64,000 nt of DNA from Rhizobium sp. 16-449-1b (GCF_017741935.1 NZ_JAGHMH010000028.1:620001-684000), one strand, 5' to 3'; positions 9,598 to 18,232 are shown, counted from the first letter of the stretch. Notes: generated by a model from the sequence alone, not told the origin. Numbers and translations: made by a program.

Positions 9598-10421
9598 AGA
9601 TCGCAAGCAAGGTCAACGGTTCCGATATCGATTGGGCGGGCATCCTGTTCGCAGTCCTGCTCACGCTCTTCATTGCGGTGCCGCTGATCGTGGTCGGCAC
9701 CTGGGCATTCACGGAGGTCTGGCGTTATCCGTCGGTCATTCCGCAGCAGTTCGGCTTCCGCTTCTGGTCGCAGACGCTCTCGCGCGCGGATGTGTGGGAT
9801 GCGCTCTTCCTGAGCTTGCGGCTGACGACGACGGTCACGCTTCTCTCCGCCATCATCTGCCTGCCGGCCGCTTACGCTTTCGCGCGCATGTCGTTTCCCG
9901 GAAAGAACGTGCTGTTCCTGTCGTTCCTGGCATCGCACGCCTTTCCGAAGTTCGGCCTGTTGGTGGCTATCGCCGGCATCTTTCTGAAGCTCGGATTGAT
10001 CAGTACCTTCTGGGGCGTGGTCCTGATCCAGTTGGTCGGGACGCTGATGCTGATGATCTGGATCCCGGTGGCGGCTTTCCAGAACATCGACCGGCGGATG
10101 GAGGAGGCAGCACGTGATGCGGGCGCCGGGCCATTGCGGGTATTCTGGTCGATCACGCTGCCGCAGGCAGCACCAACGATCTTCGCCGCTTTGCTGCTGA
10201 CCTTCGTCGGCACATTTTATGAAACCGAAGGCGCATGGCTGATCGGCGCGCCTGAAATTCGCACCATGCCGGTGTTGATGATCACCTTCATCAACAACCA
10301 GATCGTGGTGCAGTATGGTGCCGTTCTCTCGGTGATGCTCTGGGTGCCGTCGTTCATCGCGCTGATGTTTGCCCGCCGTGTCGTCGGAACGGGTGCGTTT
10401 GCTCGCGGCTTCGGCGCGTGA
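9594..10421 (+). CDS. ABC transporter permease (Afu/Pot-like), second subunit
   Basis: This is an inner-membrane permease of 275 aa with about six transmembrane stretches. The ATPase-docking loop EAARDAGAGPLRVF lies near residues 172-185 and is followed by SITLPQAAP. It overlaps the upstream permease by ATGA. Separate permease genes, rather than one fused double permease as in FbpB, agree with the hexose-phosphate/polyamine-like type of this family. Confidence 0.9.
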   Translation: MKIASKVNGSDIDWAGILFAVLLTLFIAVPLIVVGTWAFTEVWRYPSVIPQQFGFRFWSQTLSRADVWDALFLSLRLTTTVTLLSAIICLPAAYAFARMSFPGKNVLFLSFLASHAFPKFGLLVAIAGIFLKLGLISTFWGVVLIQLVGTLMLMIWIPVAAFQNIDRRMEEAARDAGAGPLRVFWSITLPQAAPTIFAALLLTFVGTFYETEGAWLIGAPEIRTMPVLMITFINNQIVVQYGAVLSVMLWVPSFIALMFARRVVGTGAFARGFGA

Positions 10422-10457
10422 CGTTAGGATCGGGCTTTGCCCGAGGAAAGGCTTGAT

Positions 10458-11537
10458 ATGGCACGCTTGACGATCAAGAACGTCTCCAAGACGTTCGGCA
10501 CCTCGTTCGCGGTCCGTGATTTCTCGCTCGATGTCGAAGACGGCGAACTCGTCTGCCTGCTTGGTCCGTCCGGATCCGGCAAGTCGACGCTGCTGCGCAT
10601 GATCGGCGGCTTCGAGCAGCCGAGCGGCGGCTCGATCCTGATCGATGCCAAGGACGTGACGACGCTTCCGCCGGAAAAGCGCCCCACGGGCATGGTCTTC
10701 CAGAGCCATGCGCTCTGGACCCATATGGACGTCTTCAACAACATCGCCTTCGGCCTCAAGCTTCGCCGTCTGCCGAAGACCGAGATCCGCGAGCGTGTCG
10801 AAAACGCCCTGGCGCTGGTCGGGCTTGCAGACTACGGCAAGCGTATGACGACGCAATTGTCGGGTGGCCAGCAGCAGCGCGTGGCACTTGCCCGGTCTCT
10901 CGTGCTGGAGCCGAAAATCCTGTTGCTCGACGAGCCATTCGCCAGCCTCGACCAGCATTTGCGCGAACGGCTGCGCGAGGAAGTGCGCGACATCCAGCAG
11001 CGCGTGGGCATCACCACGCTCTTCGTGACCCACGGCCAGGATGAGGCATTGGCGCTCGCCGACCGTATCGTCGTCATGCGCGACGGCAGCACCGAACAGA
11101 TCGCTCCACCAGACATCGTCTACCGCGAGCCGCAGACGGAATTCGTGGCGGGCTTCATCGGCTCGATGAATTTCGTCAAGACCAGCATCCGTGGCGGCGT
11201 CAGCCAGCACCCGGCCTTTCCAGTTGCTGTGCCGATCGAGGATGGCGACGTCGTCCTGGCGTTCCGTCCTGAGGCACTGTCGCTGCAGCCATCGAAGTCG
11301 CTCTCGACCGCCATCGTCCATCGCAGCATCGATTTTGGCACGCATAAGATCGTGGATATCGACCTTGCCGACGGGACACGCTTGAAGGCAATGACGGCAC
11401 CGGATAGCAACTGGGTCAAGGGCGTGGGCATCGAACCGACGGCTTCAGCATTCCGGGCTTTCCGTGACAACCAGTTGGTCTACCAATCGGCAACCTCAGG
11501 CGAACGACATCATGATCGAATCCTCGGCAACGCTTGA
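10458..11537 (+). CDS. ABC transporter ATP-binding protein (Afu/Pot-like)
   Basis: This is the ATPase subunit of the transporter encoded by the three preceding genes, 359 aa. The ATG at 10458 is chosen because GAGGAAAGG stands just upstream; a TTG at 10437 would add seven residues. Walker A GPSGSGKST, signature LSGGQQQR, Walker B ILLLDEP and the VTHGQDEA switch region are all present. A C-terminal TOBE-like domain follows. Its 3' end overlaps the phosphodiesterase gene by 26 nt, tying catabolism to uptake. Confidence 0.92.
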   Translation: MARLTIKNVSKTFGTSFAVRDFSLDVEDGELVCLLGPSGSGKSTLLRMIGGFEQPSGGSILIDAKDVTTLPPEKRPTGMVFQSHALWTHMDVFNNIAFGLKLRRLPKTEIRERVENALALVGLADYGKRMTTQLSGGQQQRVALARSLVLEPKILLLDEPFASLDQHLRERLREEVRDIQQRVGITTLFVTHGQDEALALADRIVVMRDGSTEQIAPPDIVYREPQTEFVAGFIGSMNFVKTSIRGGVSQHPAFPVAVPIEDGDVVLAFRPEALSLQPSKSLSTAIVHRSIDFGTHKIVDIDLADGTRLKAMTAPDSNWVKGVGIEPTASAFRAFRDNQLVYQSATSGERHHDRILGNA

Positions 11538-12372
11538 TCGCAGCGGCATCGCGATTGATCAGGCCGGCCACAAGACGTGGTTGAAATGGCATCGCGGCCA
11601 TCGCTATGCCGGCGACATCTCGTTTACGGGACAGCGCATCGCCGAGGCGATGGCGCTGGGCGCCAGCATCGAGATCGATCTGGTGCGTTTCAATGGCGCC
11701 GGCTTCGCCGTCCTGCACGACGAGACGCTGAACAAGGCGACAACGGGCGAGGGGCGTGTGATCGATGCAACGGAGAGCGATTTGCGCGCTCTGCATCTGC
11801 GTGACCCCTTCGGCGAGCCGACGGCCCACCGGGTCATGTTGATCGATGATCTCGCGCAACTGCTGAAGAGTGTAGGCCGTGATGGCGGCGCTGTTCTGCA
11901 GCTCGATCTCAAAGAAGATTCCCCCGATATCCGCGAGGAGGATATCGCCGCTTTCGCCGCCGCGATCTCGCCGGTCGCAAGGTCGGTCATTCTCTCAGCG
12001 GGGGACCCAGAGGCTGTCGAACGTTTGTCCCAAGCCGTGCCGGATATGCCGATCGGCTACGATCCGTGCCACCACGGCGCGATCGAGCGGCTCAAGCAAA
12101 GCCGTGACTTCGATGGTTTCGTTACCGATGCCGTGGCTGCCTCACCGCGCGCGCGGATGATCTACCTGCATCATCAGCTGGTGCTGTTTGCCGACGATGC
12201 CGGATACGACCTCGTTGCGGCCTTCCATCGCGCCGGGCGCAGCATCGACGCGTACACCATCAATTCGGCAATTCCGGCGGCATTGCCTGTCGTGCGCCGC
12301 CTTCTGGCGCTGAGGGTCGACCAGATCACCACCGATGACCCGGTCGGCCTGGAAGCATTGCTTCTCGGCTAG
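11512..12372 (+). CDS. Glycerophosphodiester phosphodiesterase family protein
   Basis: This is a probable cytoplasmic hydrolase of a phosphodiester such as a glycerophosphodiester or sugar phosphodiester, 286 aa. No signal peptide is seen. GDPD landmarks are in order: HRGH near residue 24, GASIEIDLV (metal-binding acidic pair), VLHDETLNKATTGEG, and LQLDLK further on. The start at 11512 lies inside the ATPase gene, giving a 26-nt overlap; GTG 11464 is a less likely alternative. As the last gene of the transport operon it probably cleaves the imported ligand. Confidence 0.88.
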   Translation: MIESSATLDRSGIAIDQAGHKTWLKWHRGHRYAGDISFTGQRIAEAMALGASIEIDLVRFNGAGFAVLHDETLNKATTGEGRVIDATESDLRALHLRDPFGEPTAHRVMLIDDLAQLLKSVGRDGGAVLQLDLKEDSPDIREEDIAAFAAAISPVARSVILSAGDPEAVERLSQAVPDMPIGYDPCHHGAIERLKQSRDFDGFVTDAVAASPRARMIYLHHQLVLFADDAGYDLVAAFHRAGRSIDAYTINSAIPAALPVVRRLLALRVDQITTDDPVGLEALLLG

Positions 12373-12377
12373 GGCTG

Positions 12378-13205
12378 CTAGCCCTCGAAACCTTGAACGA
12401 GCCAAGGGTGAAGAGCGGTGTTGGCAGCGAGAATGTCGCCATTCGCCGTCACGGGGCCGCCCTTGAACGCTGAAACCGTGCCGCCGGCTTCTGTCACCAG
12501 GAGTGCCGCCGCGCCATAATCATGCGGCGACAGGCCATCTTCAAAGAAACCGTCCAGGCGGCCGCTTGCGACATAAGCAATCGACAATGCCGCCGAACCC
12601 AGCCGCCGTACGCCGGCGGTGTTGCCCATCAATCGCTTCAAAGCCTCGAAATAGACGTCCGTTGCAACGGCCTTGACCTGACCGGGAACCGGCAGACCAG
12701 CGCCGACCACGACATTCTCGATATCGGCGTTGTCGACACAGGAAATGCGCTCGCCGTTGAGATAGGCGCCGCCACCGAGCTCGGCGCTGAACAGCTCGTC
12801 GAGCATCGGGTCATAAACCACGCCGGCGACGATCCGGCCGCCTTGGGCGATCGCGATGGTCATGCCGAAATGTGGGATGCCCCAGGCGAAATTGGTGGTT
12901 CCATCGATCGGATCGATGTAGATGATCGGCGCATCCGCGCCCACCACCCGGTTGCCGACGTCTTCCTCACCCTTGATGGAATAGGAGGGGAAGGCCGCGA
13001 TCATATCGGTCACGATGATCCGCTCGACAGCAACATCGATCTCTGTCTGGTAATCGCGCGGGCCCTTCGACACCACATCGCTGATCCGCCGACGCTGCAA
13101 CGAGCGCCGGGCCGTTTCGCCGGCTTTCACGACCGTCGTTGCGAGAGTGATCAGGCGCGGGGAGGCGGTCGGAGAAAGGCGCGAGGAGATGAGGGAGGAT
13201 GTCAT
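12378..13205 (-). CDS. Inositol monophosphatase family phosphatase
   Basis: This is a Mg2+-dependent phosphatase of the IMPase/FBPase-like family, 275 aa from ATG 13205. Metal-binding motifs are present: KGEED at residues 78-82, DPIDGTTNF at 98-106 and a distal SPHDYGAAALLVTEAGG. It is convergent with the phosphodiesterase gene, 5 nt from its stop codon, and has its own promoter. It is a logical next step: dephosphorylation of the sugar or inositol phosphate released by the phosphodiesterase. The substrate could equally be another small phosphomonoester such as 3'-phosphoadenylate. Confidence 0.88.
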   Translation of the reverse strand: MTSSLISSRLSPTASPRLITLATTVVKAGETARRSLQRRRISDVVSKGPRDYQTEIDVAVERIIVTDMIAAFPSYSIKGEEDVGNRVVGADAPIIYIDPIDGTTNFAWGIPHFGMTIAIAQGGRIVAGVVYDPMLDELFSAELGGGAYLNGERISCVDNADIENVVVGAGLPVPGQVKAVATDVYFEALKRLMGNTAGVRRLGSAALSIAYVASGRLDGFFEDGLSPHDYGAAALLVTEAGGTVSAFKGGPVTANGDILAANTALHPWLVQGFEG

Positions 13206-13257
13206 TGGGAACCCGGGTAATGAAACTGCAATACGGCCAGCACGCATGGCAGAGCCG

Positions 13258-13276
13258 CGTGACGATTTCGTGACGT
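13258..13276 (-). promoter_or_regulatory. PHO-box-like tandem repeat upstream of the phosphatase gene
   Basis: Read on the gene's strand, GTCAC occurs twice with an 11-bp period (GTCAC, 6 bp, GTCAC), the phasing of a PHO box, with an A/T-rich spacer. It is about 52 bp upstream of the phosphatase start codon. The outer bases match the CTGTCAT consensus poorly, so this is a weaker candidate than the site at 7479-7496. Confidence 0.35.
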
Positions 13277-13427
13277 GCACGGCGCTTTCCAGGTATGATG
13301 TTTAGGCCCGCCTTGGCCACGCCTCAAATCGGCTTGCGTCCGCATAGCTCGCGAAACGATGGTCGTTCGCTTTTCCCGCGCCGACGCTTTCCACCGCGCG
13401 CTCTTGGCGACTCAGCTCTGGCGGGAG

Positions 13428-13757
13428 CTACCCGATCGCTCGCTCCGCTTCCCCATCTCGCGCGCCAACCAGCAGATCTCGAACATTTGCGAGCGTCGCT
13501 GCGATCGAGCGCGGCTGTATCGAGTAGAACACGGATTGCGAGGCGCGCCGCGTCGAGACGAATTCGCAGGCCCGCAGGATGGCGAGGTGCTGCGAGAGCG
13601 CCGATTGGCCGAGGCCGAGTTTCTTGGCGAGTACGTTGACTTGGATCTCGCCCTCGACGAGGTTGGTCAGGATCGCGAGCCGGTTGGCGTTTCCGAGAAC
13701 CGCGAGTTGCTCCGCCAGAGCAGCAATGCTCTGCGGGTTCTGATTGTCTTCCTGCAT
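13428..13757 (-). CDS. ArsR family transcriptional regulator, NolR-like
   Basis: This is a winged-helix repressor of 109 aa. The start at 13757 has GGGAA upstream; an upstream ATG at 13796 is also in frame. The core reads LGNANRLAILTNL, then LGLGQSALSQHLAILRA (recognition helix) and VSTRRASQSVFYS (wing). No metal-binding Cys pair (CVC) typical of ArsR/SmtB sensors is present. The recognition helix and wing resemble NolR, the rhizobial nodulation regulator, but identity to NolR itself cannot be claimed from sequence reading. Confidence 0.85.
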   Translation of the reverse strand: MQEDNQNPQSIAALAEQLAVLGNANRLAILTNLVEGEIQVNVLAKKLGLGQSALSQHLAILRACEFVSTRRASQSVFYSIQPRSIAATLANVRDLLVGARDGEAERAIG

Positions 13758-14337
13758 ATGATTTTCCCAATGAAATAGACGGGAAGCGTCGTCCACGATA
13801 TCGCGTGGTCCGTTGTCCCCCGATGTTTAAGTACAAACGTAGCGACTAGCCCGATACGGCGGACAGCCGCGCGCGGGTCGACGGATGAATGGATTGGAAG
13901 CCAATGTGGAAGCCGGCGGAACGAAGCCGTAGCGGCAACAGCGCATTTTCCGCCATAAGGGGCGGCTGGCCATGCTGTGATGGAATAGTGGACATCATGT
14001 TCACCCGGTTGAAGTTACTCTGCCACAATCGTTCACACTGTTGAAAAGATGGTTAACGACTGCGCTTCAAACCCATGAAAAATTAGAGTTATGGATGCCG
14101 GACGCACGCTCATCTGCGGACGATGTCATGGCCAAGCACCGTCCGGCGCGCCAGCGCGATTGCAGCCGAAAATCATCAGTGGCTGATCTAAAGTAATATT
14201 TTTTTTGTTGAATTGCGGTATCTGCACGGATGGCCTTGGTTGACGCGCATGAAAGCTGTAAAGACCTCGGTTGATGAACACTGCCGTTCGGTGGCGCTGC
14301 GCGTCAGCGCCCCACACACCATGACGTTGGGATTGCG
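13758..14337. other. Intergenic region between the ArsR gene and acnB
   Basis: This 580-bp stretch has no convincing gene. It must hold the promoters of the minus-strand ArsR gene and of acnB. An ATCAG-TGG-CTGAT inverted repeat (14175-14187) followed by an A/T-rich tract at 14191-14214 lies about 150 bp before acnB and is the most structured part. A 60-codon open frame on the minus strand (13846-14028) has no clear ribosome binding site and is not called. Confidence 0.6.
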
Positions 14338-17127
14338 ATGAACCTGTACTTGGAATACCTGGCCGAAATCAAAAGCAGAGAAACTCAAGGGCTCGCCCCC
14401 AAGCCGATCGATGACGGCGCGCTGACCGGCGAAATCATTGCCCTGATCGAGGATACCGGCAGCGAATACCGCGCCGATGCTTTGAAATTCTTCATCTACA
14501 ACACGCTGCCGGGCACGACGAGTGCCGCCGGCGTCAAGGCCGCCTTCCTCAAGAAGATCATTCTCGGCGAGGCCATCGTCCCCGAGATCACGCCGAAATT
14601 CGCCCTTGAGCTGCTGTCGCACATGAAGGGTGGTCCGTCGGTCGAAGTGCTGCTCGACGTCGCACTTGGCAATGACGCCGAGACTGCCTGTCAGGCCGGC
14701 GACGTGCTGAAGACCCAGGTTTTCCTCTACGACGCCGACATGTTCCGCCTGCGCGATGCCTACAAGGCGGGCAATGCCGTCGCCAAGGACGTTCTCGAGA
14801 GCTACGCCAAGGCCGAATTCTTCACCAAGCTTCCCGATGTCGAAGACGAGATCAAGGTCGTGACCTTCATCGCCGCCGAAGGTGACATCTCGACCGACCT
14901 CTTGTCGCCCGGCAACCAGGCGCACTCGCGCTCCGACCGCCAGCTGCACGGCCAGTGCATGATCACGCCTGAGGCACAGGCCGAGATCGTCGCCCTGCAG
15001 CAGCAGCACCCGGACAAGCGGGTGATGATGATCGCCGAAAAGGGCACGATGGGCGTCGGCTCCTCGCGCATGTCCGGCGTCAACAACGTGGCGCTGTGGA
15101 CCGGCAAGCAGGCGAGCCCCTACGTTCCCTTCGTCAACTTCGCCCCTGTTGTTGCCGGCACCAACGGCATCTCGCCGATCTTCGCGACCACCGTCGACGT
15201 CACCGGCGGCATCGGCCTCAACCTGAAGAACTGGGTGAAGAAGCTCGACGACAACGGCAAGCCGATCCTCAACAATGACGGCAACCCGATCCTTGAGCAG
15301 AAGTTCTCGGTCGAAACCGGCACCGTGCTGAAGATCGACGCGAAGAACAAGAAGCTGCGTGACGAAGCAGGCAACGAGCTGGTCGATGTCGCGTCTTCCT
15401 TCACGCCGCAGAAGATGGAGTTCATGAAGGCCGGCTCGTCCTACGCCATCGTCTTCGGCAAGAAGCTCCAGACCTTCGCCGCCCAGACGCTCGGTATCGA
15501 AGCCACCCCGGTCTTCGCTCCGAACAAGGAAATCGCCATCGACGGTCAGGGCCTGACCGCGGTCGAAAAGATCTTCAACCGCAACGCCGTCGGCGTCACC
15601 CCCGGCAAGGTGCTGCATGCCGGCTCCGACGTTCGCGTCAAGGTCAACATCGTCGGTTCGCAGGATACGACCGGCCTGATGACCGCCCAGGAACTGGAAG
15701 CGATGGCGGCCACCGTCATCTCGCCGTTGGTCGACGGCGCCTACCAGTCGGGCTGCCACACGGCATCGGTCTGGGACAAGAAGGCCCAGGCCAACATTCC
15801 GAAGCTCATGTCCTTCATGAACAACTTCGGCGTCATCACCGCGCGCGATCCGAAGGGCGCCTATCACGCGATGACCGACGTCATTCACAAGGTGCTGAAC
15901 GACATTACCGTTGATGACTGGGACATCATCATCGGCGGCGACAGCCACACGCGCATGTCGAAGGGCGTTGCCTTCGGTGCCGACTCGGGCACTGTCGCGC
16001 TGGCGCTCGCCACCGGCGAAGCCACCATGCCGATCCCGCAGTCGGTCAAGGTCACCTTCAAGGGCACGATGCAGCCTTACATGGACTTCCGCGACGTCGT
16101 GCACGCCACCCAGGCGCAGATGCTCAAGCAGCATGGCGACAACGTCTTCCAGGGCCGCATCATCGAAGTCCATATCGGCACGCTGCTCGCCGACCAGGCC
16201 TTCACATTCACCGACTGGACGGCCGAGATGAAGGCCAAGGCCTCCATCTGCATTTCGGAAGATGAAACGCTCATCGAGTCGTTGGAAATCGCCAAGTCGC
16301 GCATGCAGATCATGATCGACAAGGGCATGGACAACGAGGCGCAGACCCTGAAGGGCCTGATCGCCAAGGCCGATCGCCGTATCGCCGAAATCCGCTCGGG
16401 CGAAAAGCCAGCGCTGACGCCTGACGATAACGCGAAGTATTTCGCTGAAGTCGTCGTCGACCTCGACGTCATCGACGAACCGATGATCGCCGACCCCGAC
16501 GTCAACAATGCCGATGTCTCGCGCCGCTACACCCACGACACGATCCGCCCGGTTTCCTACTATGGCGGCACCAAGAAGGTGGACCTCGGCTTCGTGGGCT
16601 CCTGCATGGTGCACAAGGGCGACATGAAGATCGTCGCTCAGATGCTGAAGAACATCGAGAAGAACGAGGGTAAGGTCGAGTTCAAGGCGCCGCTCGTCGT
16701 CGCCGCACCGACCTACAACATCATCGATGAGCTGAAGGCCGAAGGCGACTGGGAAATCCTCCAGAAGTATTCGGGCTTCGAATTCGATGATGTGAAGCCG
16801 AAGACTGCGAACCGCACCGAGTACGAGAACATCCTCTATCTCGAGCGTCCGGGCTGCAACCTTTGCATGGGCAACCAGGAAAAGGCCGAGAAGGGTGACA
16901 CGGTTCTCGCCACTTCGACCCGCCTGTTCCAGGGTCGCGTCGTTGAAGACACGGCGGAAAAGAAGGGTGAGTCGCTGCTCGCCTCGACTCCGCTTGTCGT
17001 CCTCTCCGCCATCCTTGGCCGTACGCCGAGCATCGAGGAGTATCGCGTCGCCGTCGAGGGTATCAACCTGACGAAGTTCGCGCCGCCGAAGACGACGCCG
17101 ATCGACAGCCGGTCGGTTCACTACTAA
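14338..17127 (+). CDS. acnB: Aconitate hydratase B (bifunctional aconitase/2-methylisocitrate dehydratase type)
   Basis: This [4Fe-4S] enzyme interconverts citrate and isocitrate in the TCA cycle and may also act on 2-methylisocitrate. At 929 aa it is longer than E. coli AcnB (865 aa). An N-terminal HEAT-like domain precedes the swivelling and catalytic domains, the order characteristic of AcnB rather than AcnA. The three cluster cysteines are C756 (GSCMVHKG), C840 and C843 (PGCNLCMGN). Alphaproteobacteria mostly rely on AcnA, and this long form recalls aconitases of Bacteroidetes, so transfer is possible. It is monocistronic with a strong terminator. Confidence 0.95.
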   Translation: MNLYLEYLAEIKSRETQGLAPKPIDDGALTGEIIALIEDTGSEYRADALKFFIYNTLPGTTSAAGVKAAFLKKIILGEAIVPEITPKFALELLSHMKGGPSVEVLLDVALGNDAETACQAGDVLKTQVFLYDADMFRLRDAYKAGNAVAKDVLESYAKAEFFTKLPDVEDEIKVVTFIAAEGDISTDLLSPGNQAHSRSDRQLHGQCMITPEAQAEIVALQQQHPDKRVMMIAEKGTMGVGSSRMSGVNNVALWTGKQASPYVPFVNFAPVVAGTNGISPIFATTVDVTGGIGLNLKNWVKKLDDNGKPILNNDGNPILEQKFSVETGTVLKIDAKNKKLRDEAGNELVDVASSFTPQKMEFMKAGSSYAIVFGKKLQTFAAQTLGIEATPVFAPNKEIAIDGQGLTAVEKIFNRNAVGVTPGKVLHAGSDVRVKVNIVGSQDTTGLMTAQELEAMAATVISPLVDGAYQSGCHTASVWDKKAQANIPKLMSFMNNFGVITARDPKGAYHAMTDVIHKVLNDITVDDWDIIIGGDSHTRMSKGVAFGADSGTVALALATGEATMPIPQSVKVTFKGTMQPYMDFRDVVHATQAQMLKQHGDNVFQGRIIEVHIGTLLADQAFTFTDWTAEMKAKASICISEDETLIESLEIAKSRMQIMIDKGMDNEAQTLKGLIAKADRRIAEIRSGEKPALTPDDNAKYFAEVVVDLDVIDEPMIADPDVNNADVSRRYTHDTIRPVSYYGGTKKVDLGFVGSCMVHKGDMKIVAQMLKNIEKNEGKVEFKAPLVVAAPTYNIIDELKAEGDWEILQKYSGFEFDDVKPKTANRTEYENILYLERPGCNLCMGNQEKAEKGDTVLATSTRLFQGRVVEDTAEKKGESLLASTPLVVLSAILGRTPSIEEYRVAVEGINLTKFAPPKTTPIDSRSVHY

Positions 17128-17143
17128 GGCTCTGATCTGACAG

Positions 17144-17180
17144 AAACGCCCCTCAATGAGATCCATTGAGGGGCGTTTTA
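17144..17180 (+). terminator. Rho-independent terminator of acnB
   Basis: A perfect 15-bp stem is formed by 17144-17158 (AAACGCCCCTCAATG) and 17164-17178 with a 5-nt loop AGATC, ending in TTTTA. It begins 16 nt after the acnB stop codon. The A run on the left arm means it could also work in the reverse direction. Confidence 0.93.
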
Positions 17181-17299
17181 CGTTCTAGGGGTAGATGACA
17201 AGACTGAATCTGTGAGCGGGTCAAACGCCCAGCACACCGGCCCCCGCTCCGGCCGTTGAATGGCAGGGCAGTGCTTGAACCGATATTCGATATGCAGAG

Positions 17300-17554
17300 T
17301 TAGGCGGCGACGGACGGAAACAGTGCGGTCGCGGTTATCCCGAGCGCCTTGGCGATCCGCGTCACAAGCCGCCGATCTCCCTCATGCCCGGCTTCGACCT
17401 TGGCAATTTCCATCTCGGTCAGCCCACAGGTCACGGCCACCTGTTCAATGCTGTAGCCGGCCACGGTCCTTGCGGAGCGCACCGCTTCGCCAAGGTCGAT
17501 CGTCAATGGTGTGGGAACGTTTGAATCCTCGATATTGCCGTAGGATCGTGACAT
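17300..17554 (-). CDS. Small XRE-family helix-turn-helix protein
   Basis: This is a DNA-binding protein of 84 aa. The start at 17554 is preceded by GGAG at good spacing; a longer frame begins at 17590. The HTH reads SIEQVAVTCGLTEMEIAKVEAG, split by the turn near CGLT, with a following RIAKALGITATALFP helix typical of XRE folds. No effector domain is present. It faces acnB tail to tail. Its target is unknown. Confidence 0.75.
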   Translation of the reverse strand: MSRSYGNIEDSNVPTPLTIDLGEAVRSARTVAGYSIEQVAVTCGLTEMEIAKVEAGHEGDRRLVTRIAKALGITATALFPSVAA

Positions 17555-17671
17555 GTGCGCTTCTCCAAATGTGTCCACTTTCCGACACAATTTAGGTGGT
17601 ACGCTAACAATTGCAATGCCACTGAATTCACTATTCGTTGTACGGAATGGTTCACTCGGCAGCCAAGTCGT

Positions 17672-18037
17672 TCAGCCTACCGTCTTCTGAGAATTTCCAG
17701 CGCGAACACCTTCAGTGCGCTGAAGAACGAAGACCGCCTCGCCGAAAATCTCACGCCGTCTCTGATGGCGAAGCTTGTAGGCGCGTTCCTGATCGGCTGT
17801 CTGAATATCGGTCGGTGTGGCCGAGGCTTCGTTTTCGACCATATCGATCAGCAGATTGCGCATGACGGCGTTTGCTTCCCGGATCTCCTGCATCTCGGCC
17901 AAGACGGGAGAGGCGCGCAGCTTGCGGGCGATGGCCTCATCGATCTTCTTCTCGACGAGGCGCGTTCTTGCCGCGAAATATCGCGCGGCCGAAAATGCGC
18001 ACAAGGCGGCGCAGAGCACGATGATGATTGACGTCAT
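17672..18037 (-). CDS. Small single-pass membrane protein of unknown function
   Basis: This 121-aa protein has a strong Shine-Dalgarno AGGAGG seven bases before the ATG. An N-terminal hydrophobic helix (residues 2-22) is followed by a basic, alanine-rich helical segment with likely coiled-coil character (VEKKIDEAIARKL) and a charged tail. Topology would leave the tail in the cytoplasm. No family is recognised. It is divergent from the GntR regulator gene. Confidence 0.6.
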   Translation of the reverse strand: MTSIIIVLCAALCAFSAARYFAARTRLVEKKIDEAIARKLRASPVLAEMQEIREANAVMRNLLIDMVENEASATPTDIQTADQERAYKLRHQRRREIFGEAVFVLQRTEGVRAGNSQKTVG

Positions 18038-18182
18038 TGGAAGCCTCCTGATGCCATCTAGATCGTGGTTCGGAAAGACAATTTCAATGTTTCGATGAGC
18101 GTTGGTCGGCTCGCCAAGTCAAGATTTTGGCTCGGCCAGTCACGGCATCTTGACGAGTCACTAATCCATGTGAAATGCTAAG

Positions 18183-18193
18183 ATGTCAGACCA
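18183..18193 (-). promoter_or_regulatory. Candidate GntR/FadR-subfamily operator
   Basis: On the minus strand this reads TGGTCTGACAT, which fits the FadR-subfamily pattern TNGTNNNACNA at all but the last base. It lies 40 bp before the GntR gene start and upstream of an A/T-rich -10-like TATAAAAAT. Autoregulation of the GntR gene and its operon is inferred. Confidence 0.4.
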
Positions 18194-18232
18194 ATTTAAA
18201 AGGTCGGCTGCCTATAAAAATATTGGGGAACC

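Noticed and set aside
9555-11345. 596-codon minus-strand frame opposite permease and ATPase genes
   Set aside because: It is antisense to strongly supported transporter genes; it is H/R/D-rich without motifs.
7559-11537. Ferric iron (Fbp/Afu-type) importer
   Set aside because: The binding protein resembles that superfamily, but the phosphodiesterase and phosphatase genes and the PHO-like promoter fit a phosphorylated organic ligand better.
13846-14028. 60-codon minus-strand frame in the region before acnB
   Set aside because: No ribosome binding site, no recognisable domain and the length is expected by chance in this GC content; kept as part of the intergenic entry.
14188-17166. 992-codon open frame on the minus strand across acnB
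   Set aside because: It is antisense to a certain acnB gene. Its composition (D/R/V/L-rich, low complexity) is that of a mirror frame produced by GC-rich codon use, and no family motif is seen.
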